A DNA stretch of 64,000 bases from Pseudarthrobacter sp. GA104 (lineage in GTDB: Bacteria; Actinomycetota; Actinomycetes; Actinomycetales; Micrococcaceae). The notes under the pieces were generated by a model. The model was not told the origin of the DNA, did not search any database, and saw only the letters and a program-made list of their open reading frames with translations. A program made the translations under genes and the position numbers. This document shows positions 44,804-52,540 of this stretch, piece by piece (within the stretch, counting starts at the first letter, position 1; each line of letters opens with the position of its first letter). Location: contig NZ_WOWL01000001.1 of assembly GCF_009741265.1 (NCBI RefSeq), positions 2,852,001-2,916,000 of the forward strand, read 5' to 3'.

Positions 44804-44926
44804 GTGTGGCTGAAAGGCTAGGGGCGTGGGCCCGGAGCTGCCGCCCAGGTCACGGGCGCTTAGAAGCGCCATGGGATGACCAATGGAAAGAAACCCCGGG
44901 CCCGGATGGGTTGACGGCGCTGCGGT

Positions 44927-45835
44927 TCAGCAGAACCCGGCGATGCCCGACCAGGCGATGTCCGCAGGGGTGGCGTCCTCGCGCTGGACCGTGGCCTCGA
45001 TCAGGCCGTAGGGACGGTCGGCCGCGAAGAAGACCTCGTTGGGGTTGTCCAGGCCGAACGGCGAGAGGTCCACCAGGAAGTGGTGCTTGTTCGGCATGGA
45101 GAACTTGATCTCGTCGATCTCGCTGTGTGCTTCAAGCACTTTGGTGCCCATGTCGAAGAGTGTCTGCTGGAGGGCGTGGGAGTACTTTTCCGTGAAGCCT
45201 TCGAGCAGGAGGCCCTTGACGTCGTCGTAGCTCTTGTTGAAGTCCAGCGTGCTGAAATCGGTGCCGGTCTTGAAACGCCAGCGGGCAGAGACATCGGTCG
45301 CCAGGATGCGGTCGGTGGTCTCCTGCAGGGTGGTGTACTTGTCCTTCGGGTAGCCCACGAAGCCGGATTCGGTCGACTTGAGGACGGTCAGGTCCTTGAG
45401 CCCGGAAATCAGGTGCGTGGTGGCGCCATCGCGCACCACGACTGCAGTGCGGACTTCCTGGCCATTGCGCACGAAGGAATGGTCGTGTTCGGTGCCGTGG
45501 GCCTGGATCCGGTTCCAGCTGTAGGACTCGGCCTCCCAGCGGCCTCCGGCCACCCAGTCGAAACTGGAGGTGAAGTGCTCACCGAGGCGAAGCAGGAACG
45601 CTTCGGGGGAGCCGATGCCTTCACGGGCGAAGGCGTACACGGTGTTCTTCTGGGTGTCAGTGGGCACCACGCGGGCGTTGTCGCCTTCGAGGTGGGCGGC
45701 CGTGAAATCCCCCCGCAGCTGCGAGGTGACGTTGAGGTCTTCGATTTCGTGGCGGTCGGTATCGCGGGTGATCTTGACGACCCGGACCTCGGCCTTTCCG
45801 TACTGGTTGTCGCCGAGGATGATCTTGCTGCTCAT
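44927..45835 (-). CDS. uox: Urate oxidase (uricase, 302 aa)
   Basis: Cofactor-independent uricase: LGDNQYGKAEVRVVKI (Lys 14), VVPTDTQKNTVYAFA (catalytic Thr about 61), then ESGFVGYPKDKYTTL and MPNKHHFLVDLSPFG. It oxidises urate to 5-hydroxyisourate. The C-terminus ends in GIAGFC. Start at MSSKIILGD. Hydroxyisourate hydrolase and OHCU decarboxylase, often adjacent, are not in the window. A palindrome and a strong terminator-type hairpin precede it, suggesting tight control. Confidence 0.95.
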   Translation of the reverse strand: MSSKIILGDNQYGKAEVRVVKITRDTDRHEIEDLNVTSQLRGDFTAAHLEGDNARVVPTDTQKNTVYAFAREGIGSPEAFLLRLGEHFTSSFDWVAGGRWEAESYSWNRIQAHGTEHDHSFVRNGQEVRTAVVVRDGATTHLISGLKDLTVLKSTESGFVGYPKDKYTTLQETTDRILATDVSARWRFKTGTDFSTLDFNKSYDDVKGLLLEGFTEKYSHALQQTLFDMGTKVLEAHSEIDEIKFSMPNKHHFLVDLSPFGLDNPNEVFFAADRPYGLIEATVQREDATPADIAWSGIAGFC

Positions 45836-45860
45836 GGTCTGTTCCCAACTTCCGGTAAGT

Positions 45861-45874
45861 GGAACCTAGGTTCC
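45861..45874. promoter_or_regulatory. Perfect palindrome GGAACCTAGGTTCC upstream of uricase
   Basis: 14-bp perfect palindrome 26-39 bases before the uricase ATG. A weaker inverted pair TGAAAT-N9-ATTTCA follows at about 45881-45901. Either may be an operator of the purine pathway regulator; no match to a named consensus is claimed. Confidence 0.55.
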
Positions 45875-45928
45875 GTCACTGAAATTAAGCGCGCATTTCA
45901 AGCGCGTTTCCGGTGGTGCCGACCCAAC

Positions 45929-45960
45929 AAAAAAGAGCCGGCATCCATTGATGCCAGCTC
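45929..45960 (-). terminator. Strong intrinsic terminator in the uricase leader
   Basis: On the minus strand: GAGCTGGCATC / AATG loop / GATGCCGGCTC then six T. The 11-bp stem has one G-U wobble only. It lies 94-125 bases upstream of the uricase ATG and points toward it. Upstream on this strand the nearest gene is the 8-oxoguanine deaminase (ends 46389), with an opposite-strand gene between, so it may be a leader attenuator rather than that gene's own terminator. Confidence 0.7.
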
Positions 45961-46123
45961 ATTAACAACCCTGCCTGCTGCTCCCAGGTTACGTGACATG
46001 CGCCACGAATTAACATCCAGCGTACCCGCGGAAGCCGGTGGTGTACATCACAAGCCGAAAATTCATTTTGTGACCGGGCCACCTCCGGACCATTGACGAA
46101 GCTGCCGACGGCATCCTAAGCTA

Positions 46124-46159
46124 TTCCACATAGCAAAAGTTGTTTTCCATTTTGTGGAA
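46124..46159. promoter_or_regulatory. Inverted repeats TTCCACA/TGTGGAA and TTCCA-N5-TGGAA
   Basis: TTCCACA (46124-46130) pairs with TGTGGAA (46153-46159), and the nearer TTCCATTTTGTGGAA (46145-46159) is itself a 15-bp dyad. It lies between the uricase leader and the divergent 61-aa gene, a natural operator for both. The TTCCA/TGGAA arms resemble IclR-type operators (inference). Confidence 0.5.
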
Positions 46160-46187
46160 CTACCCCAAGCCCTCGAAGGAGGATCAG

Positions 46188-46373
46188 ATGTACCAGCAGG
46201 ACAGCACGCCGGTCTCACCGGCACCCACGGCGGCACCCTCAGTCCAGGAGTTCTACCTCCCCCTCGGCGGCGGCACCGACCCGGACTTCTACCTCCCGCC
46301 TGACCGGGAGCACGTTCCCGGGCCTATCTCACGCTGGATCCATGCACTCCCAGGGTTCGGACGGCGCGCTTAG
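46188..46373 (+). CDS. Small proline-rich hypothetical protein with FYLP repeat (61 aa)
   Basis: Unrecognised. MYQQDSTPVSPAPTAAP then EFYLPLGGGTDPDFYLPPDR: two FYLP units 14 residues apart, ending in a basic PGISRW-like tail (ISRWIHALPGFGRRA). No hydrophobic segment. AAGGAGG is six bases before ATG, the best ribosome site of the region. Sits between uricase and 8-oxoguanine deaminase with its own upstream dyad. Confidence 0.6.
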   Translation: MYQQDSTPVSPAPTAAPSVQEFYLPLGGGTDPDFYLPPDREHVPGPISRWIHALPGFGRRA

Positions 46374-46388
46374 CGGGCCCGGGCCGGG

Positions 46389-47753
46389 CTACCCGTTCAC
46401 CAGCCGGCGGGCAGCAGCGGAGTGCTCCGCAATAAGGCCGGCAATATCGAGGTCCGGGATCTGCCCGTCCACCACGCGCCACTGTCCGCCCACCATGACC
46501 CGGTCCGCCCGGTCTGCACCGCACAGCAGCAAGGCGGCCACTGGATCGTGGCTGCCGGAGAAGCGCAGGCTGTCCAGCCGGAAAAGTGCCAGGTCCGCCT
46601 GCATTCCCGGAGCCAGCTGGCCTAATCCGGTCCGGCCCAGGACGGCTGCCGAACCGCGCGTGGCCCAGCCGAGCGCGCGCTCCACCGGGACATGCGCCCC
46701 GTACCGCAGCCGCTGCAAATAAAGCGCCTGCCGCGCTTCCAGGATCATGTTGGAAGCATCGTTCGACGCCGAGCCGTCCACTCCCAGCCCCACGGGAACT
46801 CCCGCATCCTCCAGTTCCAGGACCCTCGCGGTCCCCGATGCCAGGCGCATGTTCGACGTGGGGCAGTGTGCGACGGCGGTGCCCGCGGCACCCAGCCTGG
46901 CGATCTCCCCGTCGCTGAAGTGGATGCCGTGCCCCAGCCAGGTGCGGTCCGTCAGCCAGCCGACGCTTTCCAGGTAGTCAACGGTCCGGAGTCCGAACGT
47001 TTCCCGGCAGAAGTCCTCCTCGTCCAGGGTCTCCGCCAGGTGGGTGTGCAGCCGGACATCCAGCCGTTCGGCGAGCGCGGAGCTTTCGGCCATGAGTTCT
47101 TTCGTGACCGAAAACGGCGAGCAGGGCGCCAGGGCAATCTGGATCACCGCGTCCTCGCCGCGCTCGTGGTATGAGCCAACCAGGCGCTCGCTGTCGGCCG
47201 GGACCACCTCCGCCGCCTGCACTGTCGCCTGCGGCGGCAGGCCGCCGTCGTCCGATCCCAAGGTCATGGACCCGCGCGTGAGGGTTGCGCGCATTCCCAG
47301 CCGGCGTACCGCGTCCACCTGGATATCGATGGCATCCTCAAGGCCCGCGGTGAAGAGGTAGTGGTGGTCGGCCGCCGTGGTGCAGCCGGAAAGCAGCAGC
47401 TCCGCCAACGCCGCCGTGGTGGCGAGCTCAAGGTCCCGCGGGGTGAGCCTGGCCCATACCGGGTACAGGTTCTGCAGCCAGGGAAAGAGGGGGGCGTTCG
47501 CAGCCGGGCCCCAGGCGCGCGTGAGGTTCTGGTAGAAGTGGTGGTGCGTGTTGACCAGGCCTGGAAGCAGTACGTGGTTCCGCGCGTCGAAGATTGCGGA
47601 GCACGGTTCGGCGGGCCCTTGCCCCGCCGTGAGAACCTCCTCGATCTTCCCGCCGCCTACCACCACTCCGCCTGAGGCGTCGAGCTGGTTGGCGGTAAAC
47701 GCCGCTTGCGGGTTCCGGATCCAGAGGCGGGCGGGTGCGGTGGCTGGCGTCAT
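46389..47753 (-). CDS. 8-oxoguanine deaminase-like amidohydrolase (454 aa)
   Basis: Amidohydrolase superfamily with metal site LVNTHHHFYQNLTRA (HxH), VRLHTHLAETLDEE, WLGHGIHFSD and VDGSASNDASNM. Similar in length and motifs to 8-oxoguanine deaminases of the purine pathway, which release urate. In that case it feeds uricase directly; guanine, cytosine or another purine deamination cannot be excluded. The HTH and SDN-like spacing fit. Confidence 0.85.
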   Translation of the reverse strand: MTPATAPARLWIRNPQAAFTANQLDASGGVVVGGGKIEEVLTAGQGPAEPCSAIFDARNHVLLPGLVNTHHHFYQNLTRAWGPAANAPLFPWLQNLYPVWARLTPRDLELATTAALAELLLSGCTTAADHHYLFTAGLEDAIDIQVDAVRRLGMRATLTRGSMTLGSDDGGLPPQATVQAAEVVPADSERLVGSYHERGEDAVIQIALAPCSPFSVTKELMAESSALAERLDVRLHTHLAETLDEEDFCRETFGLRTVDYLESVGWLTDRTWLGHGIHFSDGEIARLGAAGTAVAHCPTSNMRLASGTARVLELEDAGVPVGLGVDGSASNDASNMILEARQALYLQRLRYGAHVPVERALGWATRGSAAVLGRTGLGQLAPGMQADLALFRLDSLRFSGSHDPVAALLLCGADRADRVMVGGQWRVVDGQIPDLDIAGLIAEHSAAARRLVNG

Positions 47754-47941
47754 GGCTGACCTTCCTGAGCGCGGTCGATATGCCAGCTCAGTGGCGCCCT
47801 GTCTGCTGATCCAGGCGGCCGCGCCCGCGAAGGCGGGCGGTGCCCGGCCGGGGCTCGGCTGGGACCTAGGCTAGAGGCGGCCGGGCGGTGCGTCAACGCC
47901 GGCGGATTGTGACCGGAGAACGTGAAACCTCCGAAACATGG

Positions 47942-47958
47942 ATTTCACATTGCGAAAT
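47942..47958. promoter_or_regulatory. 17-bp dyad ATTTCACATTGCGAAAT upstream of the guanine deaminase gene
   Basis: Eight-base arms with one mismatched pair, flanked by TGG and TCC so the full element reads TGGATTT...AAATTTCCA. It lies in the 406-base gap 47754-48159 between divergent purine-catabolic genes; the rest of that gap is GC-rich without a supported ORF. Likely operator of an IclR-type regulator (inference). Confidence 0.5.
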
Positions 47959-48159
47959 TAAATTTCCAGAAAACTATGGCGCGGACCACAATCCGGTGCT
48001 AATCTCGATTCTGCCAAAGGCGGGCACCCGGTCCCCGGGAAGCTATCTACCAGGCGCAACTTAACCTTCACAGCACATGCTGAAGCCTGGTAACCGTCGC
48101 ACCTGGTTCTACTGGTCCTGCAAGCGGCATCAGGCTTCCCGGCAAAAGGAAGTCGCATC

Positions 48160-48654
48160 ATGAGTACTACCGTCACGGCCGAACAGTTCCTGGCCAGATC
48201 CATCAGGTTGGCTACGGCCAACGTCCTGAACAGCGGGGGCCCCTTCGGAGCCATGATCGTCACGGCGGACGGCCGCACGTTCGACGGCGTCAACCGCGTC
48301 ACCGCGGACAACGATCCCACCGCCCACGCCGAGGTCACCGCGATCCGCACGGCCTGCCGCGAACTGGGCACCTTCGACCTTAGCGGCGCCGCCCTTTACA
48401 CCAGCTGCGAGCCATGCCCCATGTGCCTGGCCTCCGCGCTCTGGGCCCGGGTGGACCGGGTCATCTTCGCCGCCGACCGGCATGACGCCGCGTCCGTCGG
48501 CTTCGACGACGCCGTTTTCTACGAGTACTTCGACAACAAGGACCGGAACTCCCTGATGCCGGTCTCGAAGCTGGTGTTAGACGATCCGGAGGCCCCGGCC
48601 CCGCTGGAACCGTTCAACACCTGGAACGCACTCGAAACCAGGATCGACTACTAG
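48160..48654 (+). CDS. Guanine deaminase-type nucleoside deaminase (164 aa)
   Basis: CDA-fold zinc deaminase: PTAHAEVTAIRTACRELG (HAE) and TSCEPCPMCLASALWARV (PCxxC), with GGPFGAMIVTADG. Length (~160) and C-terminus match GuaD rather than TadA. Converts guanine to xanthine, feeding xanthine dehydrogenase. Start follows AAAAGGAAG. Operonic with the NCS2 permease nine bases downstream. Confidence 0.88.
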   Translation: MSTTVTAEQFLARSIRLATANVLNSGGPFGAMIVTADGRTFDGVNRVTADNDPTAHAEVTAIRTACRELGTFDLSGAALYTSCEPCPMCLASALWARVDRVIFAADRHDAASVGFDDAVFYEYFDNKDRNSLMPVSKLVLDDPEAPAPLEPFNTWNALETRIDY

Positions 48655-48663
48655 GCGGCCGGG

Positions 48664-50184
48664 ATGACCATCCTGGACAATTCCCACGAGGAGCATTCGG
48701 CTCCAAGCACCCGCATCCCACGTCCGGCGAACAGCACTCCCAAGCCCCCGGCGCCGGGCTCCTTCCTTGACCGGTTCTTCCAGATCACCCGGCGCGGCTC
48801 CACGCTTGCGCGGGAATTCCGCGGCGGCCTGGTCACCTTCTTCACCATGGCGTACATCGTCATCCTCAACCCGCTGATCCTGGGAGGATTCAGCGCGGAC
48901 AACGCGCCTACCGACGTCGCCGGGGGCTGGCTGTCCGCAGCGCAGGTGGGCGCCGTCACCGGGCTCACCGCCGGCGTCATGACCATCCTCTTCGGGCTGG
49001 TCGCCAACCTGCCCTTCGGCCTAGCCGCCGGGCTGGGCATCAATTCGTTCCTGGCCGTTTCCGTCATCCAGGAAGTCACGTGGGCCGAGGCCATGGGCCT
49101 GGTGGTGATCAACGGCATCCTGATCGTCCTGTTCGGAATCACCGGTGCCCGCACCGCTATCTTCCGGGCCGTGCCCAAGGAACTGAAAGCCGCCATCACG
49201 GTGGGCATCGGCCTGTTCATCGCCTTCATCGGGTTCGTGGACTCCGGCTTTGTCAAGGCGTCGGCCGGCGGACCCCCCGTCCAGCTGGGCAACGGCGGCT
49301 CCATCACGTCGGTTCCCACCCTAGTGTTCATCATCGGCCTGCTGGCCATGGGCATCCTGGTGGCACGCAAGGTCCAGGGCGGGCTGCTGATCGGCATCGT
49401 GGGTACCACTTTCCTGGCCGCCGTCGTCGAGGCAGCCATGAAGATCGGCCCGGCCACCGAAACCAACCCCGGCGGGTGGCACCTGAACACCCCGGTCCTC
49501 TCCGGCCAGCTGGTCTCGGCACCGGATCTTGGCCTGGTGGGACACTTTGACCTGTTCGGCGCCTTCGGCCGGATCGGAGCCCTGGCCGCCACCATGCTGG
49601 TGTTCACCCTGGTGTTCACCAACTTTTTCGACGCCATGGGCACCATGACCGGCCTGGCCAAGAGCGCCGGCGTCGCGCACAAGGACGGAACGTTCCCGCG
49701 GCTGAAATCCGCCTTCATCGTGGAAGGCTTCGGCGCCGTGGCCGGCGGGGCAACCTCGGGCTCGTCCAACACGGTGTACATCGACTCCGCCGCCGGCATC
49801 GGTGAAGGCGCCCGCACAGGCCTGGCGTCCGTGGTGACCGGCGTCCTGTTCCTGGGCTCGATGTTCCTGACCCCGCTCACCAGCGTGGTTCCGCTCGAAG
49901 TGGCCGCCGCCGCACTGGTGGTGGTGGGCGCAATGATGATGGCGCAGATCCGCGAGATCAAGTTCAGCAAGTTCAGCGTGGCCCTGCCTGCCTTCCTCAC
50001 CATTGTCACCATGCCGCTGAGCTACTCGATCGCCAATGGCATCGGCGTGGGCTTCATCAGCTGGGCCGTTATCGGGGCCGCGTCCGGCAAGGCCAGGAAG
50101 GTCCATCCGCTCATGTGGGTGGTCAGCGCAGGGTTCCTTGTGTACTTCGCCCGCGGACCCATCAACCTGCTGCTCGGCGCCTGA
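48664..50184 (+). CDS. NCS2-family adenine/guanine/hypoxanthine permease (AzgA/PbuG type, 506 aa)
   Basis: Membrane permease: REFRGGLVTFFTMAYIVILNPLIL (first segment), GLAAGLGINSFLAVSVI, LVFTNFFDAMGTMTGLAKSAG and VAGGATSGSSNTVYIDSAAGIGEGARTGL. Probably purine-base uptake feeding the deaminase and dehydrogenase. Followed by a terminator hairpin. Confidence 0.92.
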   Translation: MTILDNSHEEHSAPSTRIPRPANSTPKPPAPGSFLDRFFQITRRGSTLAREFRGGLVTFFTMAYIVILNPLILGGFSADNAPTDVAGGWLSAAQVGAVTGLTAGVMTILFGLVANLPFGLAAGLGINSFLAVSVIQEVTWAEAMGLVVINGILIVLFGITGARTAIFRAVPKELKAAITVGIGLFIAFIGFVDSGFVKASAGGPPVQLGNGGSITSVPTLVFIIGLLAMGILVARKVQGGLLIGIVGTTFLAAVVEAAMKIGPATETNPGGWHLNTPVLSGQLVSAPDLGLVGHFDLFGAFGRIGALAATMLVFTLVFTNFFDAMGTMTGLAKSAGVAHKDGTFPRLKSAFIVEGFGAVAGGATSGSSNTVYIDSAAGIGEGARTGLASVVTGVLFLGSMFLTPLTSVVPLEVAAAALVVVGAMMMAQIREIKFSKFSVALPAFLTIVTMPLSYSIANGIGVGFISWAVIGAASGKARKVHPLMWVVSAGFLVYFARGPINLLLGA

Positions 50185-50192
50185 GCGCACCG

Positions 50193-50238
50193 GTTCCGGA
50201 CATCCGCCCCCGCGACCCGGGGAGCGGATGTCCGGAAC
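50193..50238 (+). terminator. Terminator after the purine permease
   Basis: Perfect 15-bp stem (GTTCCGGACATCCGC / GCGGATGTCCGGAAC) with an internal CCCC/GGGG mini-stem in the loop. No T-tract follows; separates the permease from xdhC. Confidence 0.65.
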
Positions 50239-50346
50239 GGCAGCGCATTTTCCGACCCACACGCTTCCAGGACCACATGCTTTCCGAACCAGCCCGCAGC
50301 AACGACAATATGGACACCACCGCAGCGCGGAAGAAGGAGTGCCGCC

Positions 50347-51597
50347 ATGCTTGACCTGATCCCGTCACTGGGCACCTGGGCGCCGGCCCTGGCCGGACAG
50401 CCCTTCGCAGTGGCCACCATCGTGCGCGCCAGCGGTTCCGTCCCCCGGCCCGTGGGCACCTCCATGCTGGTGTCCGCGGACGGCGCGGTCCTGGGCAGCC
50501 TCTCCGGAGGCTGCGTCGAAGGCGCCGTCGTGGCGGCAGCGCTGGAAGCAATGGACGACGGCGTCGCCCGGCTTGAGACCTTCGGCTTCAGCGCCGCCGA
50601 TGCCTTCGCCGCCGGGCTCACCTGCGGCGGAGAGCTGGATGTGTACATCGAGCCGGCCAACCTGGACCGCACGTGTCCCCTGGGTGAGGCGGTGCGGCAG
50701 CTGGCTGCCTACGGACCGAACGAGCCGGTGGCTCTGGTCCGCAGGCTGGACGGCCGCGCTGGCGGCGGCAGCAGCGCCGTCGTTCTTCCTGATCCCGGCG
50801 CCATCGAGGCAGCCGGACACCGCGGACTGGCCACGCTGCTGGAAAGCCGCGACTGTACCGGCGGCAGCGAACCAACCTGGCGGGCCAGCGCCGCGCAGCT
50901 CGAGTCGATGCTCCGTGCCGGCACCACCGCTGTGCTGGATTTGGGCTCAGCAGGGCTGTGCACCAGTAACGCCGCCGTCCTGGTGGAAACCAGGCTCGCA
51001 CCGCCGCGCCTGCTGGTCTTCGGTGCCAATGACTTCAGCGCAGCGCTGCTGCCGGCCGCCAAACCGCTCGGCTGCCGCGTGACCCTGGTGGACGCCCGCC
51101 CGGCTTTTGCCTCCCAGGCACGGTTCAGCTCGGCGGACGAGGTGGTCACCGCGTGGCCGCACCAGTACCTCGCAGCAGAGGCCGCCGCGGGCCGCGTGGA
51201 TTCCCGGACCGTGATCTGCGTCCTCACCCACGACCCTAAGTTCGACATTCCGCTGCTCGAAACCGCACTTGGCCTCAGAGTGGCCTTCATCGGAGCACTC
51301 GGGTCCCGGCGCAGCCACGCCCAACGGGTCGATTCCCTCCTGGACCGGGGAGTGCGCCCGGAGCGGATCGCCCAGCTCCACTCACCGCTCGGCCTGGACA
51401 TCGGAGCAGTGACCCCCGCCGAGGTGGCGGTCTCCGTCCTCGCCGAAATCATCGCCGCCCGCAATCCGGCGGCGTCACATCAGCCGTTGAGGGAGACCTC
51501 CGGCCCCATCCACCGGACCGCCGCGCCGTCAGCACCCGCACCAGCCAAGGCGCCGGCCCCTACAGACCTTTTGCAACAGGAGATCGCATGGACATGA
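50347..51597 (+). CDS. xdhC: XdhC/CoxI-family molybdenum cofactor insertion factor (416 aa)
   Basis: N-terminal XdhC domain: PFAVATIVRASGSVPRPVGTSMLV, then GSLSGGCVEGAVVAAALE and GLTCGGELDVYIEP; C-terminal Rossmann-type XdhC domain: FGANDFSAALLPAAKPLGCRVTLVDARPAFA and IGALGSRRSHAQRVD. Inserts sulfurated cofactor into xanthine dehydrogenase. The last ~60 residues are Pro/Ala-rich. Overlaps the FAD-subunit gene (ATG of the next gene lies inside its end). Confidence 0.92.
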   Translation: MLDLIPSLGTWAPALAGQPFAVATIVRASGSVPRPVGTSMLVSADGAVLGSLSGGCVEGAVVAAALEAMDDGVARLETFGFSAADAFAAGLTCGGELDVYIEPANLDRTCPLGEAVRQLAAYGPNEPVALVRRLDGRAGGGSSAVVLPDPGAIEAAGHRGLATLLESRDCTGGSEPTWRASAAQLESMLRAGTTAVLDLGSAGLCTSNAAVLVETRLAPPRLLVFGANDFSAALLPAAKPLGCRVTLVDARPAFASQARFSSADEVVTAWPHQYLAAEAAAGRVDSRTVICVLTHDPKFDIPLLETALGLRVAFIGALGSRRSHAQRVDSLLDRGVRPERIAQLHSPLGLDIGAVTPAEVAVSVLAEIIAARNPAASHQPLRETSGPIHRTAAPSAPAPAKAPAPTDLLQQEIAWT

Positions 51598-52538
51598 ACA
51601 CCATCGAGGCGGTGGTCCCCACCACCGACCCCGCGGAATGGCGCGACGGCGACGCGTGGCTGGCCGGCGGCACCGTGCTGTTCTCCTACGGCAGCCTGGC
51701 GTTCGGGCCGCAGCCGTTGAAGCGGCTGCTCGACCTCGGCAGCGCAGGCTGGACCCCGGTGGCCATGAGTGACGCAGGAATCGAACTCGCCGCCACCTGC
51801 ACCGTCGCCGAGCTGTATGGACTCCCCGGTTCAGCGGAGGCAGCAGGCCGTGCCTGGCCGGCCCTTGACCTGGTCCGCCCCTGCTGCGATTCCTTCGTGG
51901 CCTCCTTCAAGGTGTGGAACATGTCCACCGTGGGCGGCAACCTGTGCACGTCCCTGCCCGCCGGCCCCATGATCTCGCTCTGCGCCGCGCTGGACGGAAC
52001 GGCCACCATCCTCGGCCCGGGCGGCACCAGCCGCACCGTTCCGGTGGCCGACTTCGTCACGGGCGACGCAAGGAACTGCCTGGCACCCGGCGAGCTCCTG
52101 CGCAGCGTCCGCCTTCCGGCGTCGGCCCTCGCCGCCCGGGTGGCGTTCCGCCGGCTCTCCCTGAGCAACCTCGGCAGGTCGGGGGTGCTGCTGATCGGGA
52201 GGCTCGACGGCGGCGCCTCCTTTGTCCTCACCGTCACCGCCGCCACCAAACGGCCCGTCCAGCTCCGCTTCGACGCCCTGCCGGAGACGGACGCGCTGGC
52301 GGGGGCACTCGACGAGGCGATCCCCGCCGGCCTTTACCACGACGACATCCACGGGCTGCCGGCCTGGCGCCGGGACATGACGTACCGCCTGGCCGAGGAG
52401 GTCCGCGCCGAGCTCGCCGCCCCGGAGGGAGCGCCCGGGCTCCGGGTTTCCGGCGACTTCTGGCCAGCCTCCGGCCATGGACATCATGCACAGGGAATTT
52501 ACGCGCAGGGACTTCGCGCACGGCAGGAAGGGGCCTGA
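51588..52538 (+). CDS. xdhB: Xanthine dehydrogenase FAD-binding subunit (316 aa)
   Basis: FAD-binding PCMH type: WLAGGTVLFSYGSLAFG (first loop), FKVWNMSTVGGNLCTSLPAGPMISLCAALDGTATIL (TxGGN and pyrophosphate loops), CO dehydrogenase C-terminal domain with LAARVAFRRLSLSNLGRSGVL. Start at 51588 with AGGAG upstream; the second Met at residue 3 overlaps the xdhC stop. Electron exit subunit of the complex. Confidence 0.9.
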   Translation: MDMNTIEAVVPTTDPAEWRDGDAWLAGGTVLFSYGSLAFGPQPLKRLLDLGSAGWTPVAMSDAGIELAATCTVAELYGLPGSAEAAGRAWPALDLVRPCCDSFVASFKVWNMSTVGGNLCTSLPAGPMISLCAALDGTATILGPGGTSRTVPVADFVTGDARNCLAPGELLRSVRLPASALAARVAFRRLSLSNLGRSGVLLIGRLDGGASFVLTVTAATKRPVQLRFDALPETDALAGALDEAIPAGLYHDDIHGLPAWRRDMTYRLAEEVRAELAAPEGAPGLRVSGDFWPASGHGHHAQGIYAQGLRARQEGA

Positions 52539-52540
52539 AC

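Noticed and set aside
45961..46120. Known riboswitch (xanthine/NMT1, cobalamin, glycine) in the uricase leader
   Set aside because: I could not match conserved core bases of any of these classes by eye; only the terminator-type hairpin is supported.
51914..52540. Upstream extension of the xanthine dehydrogenase frame
   Set aside because: Overlaps the FAD subunit in another frame; the protein starts at MAIEINGTPAG with the usual 2Fe-2S domain.
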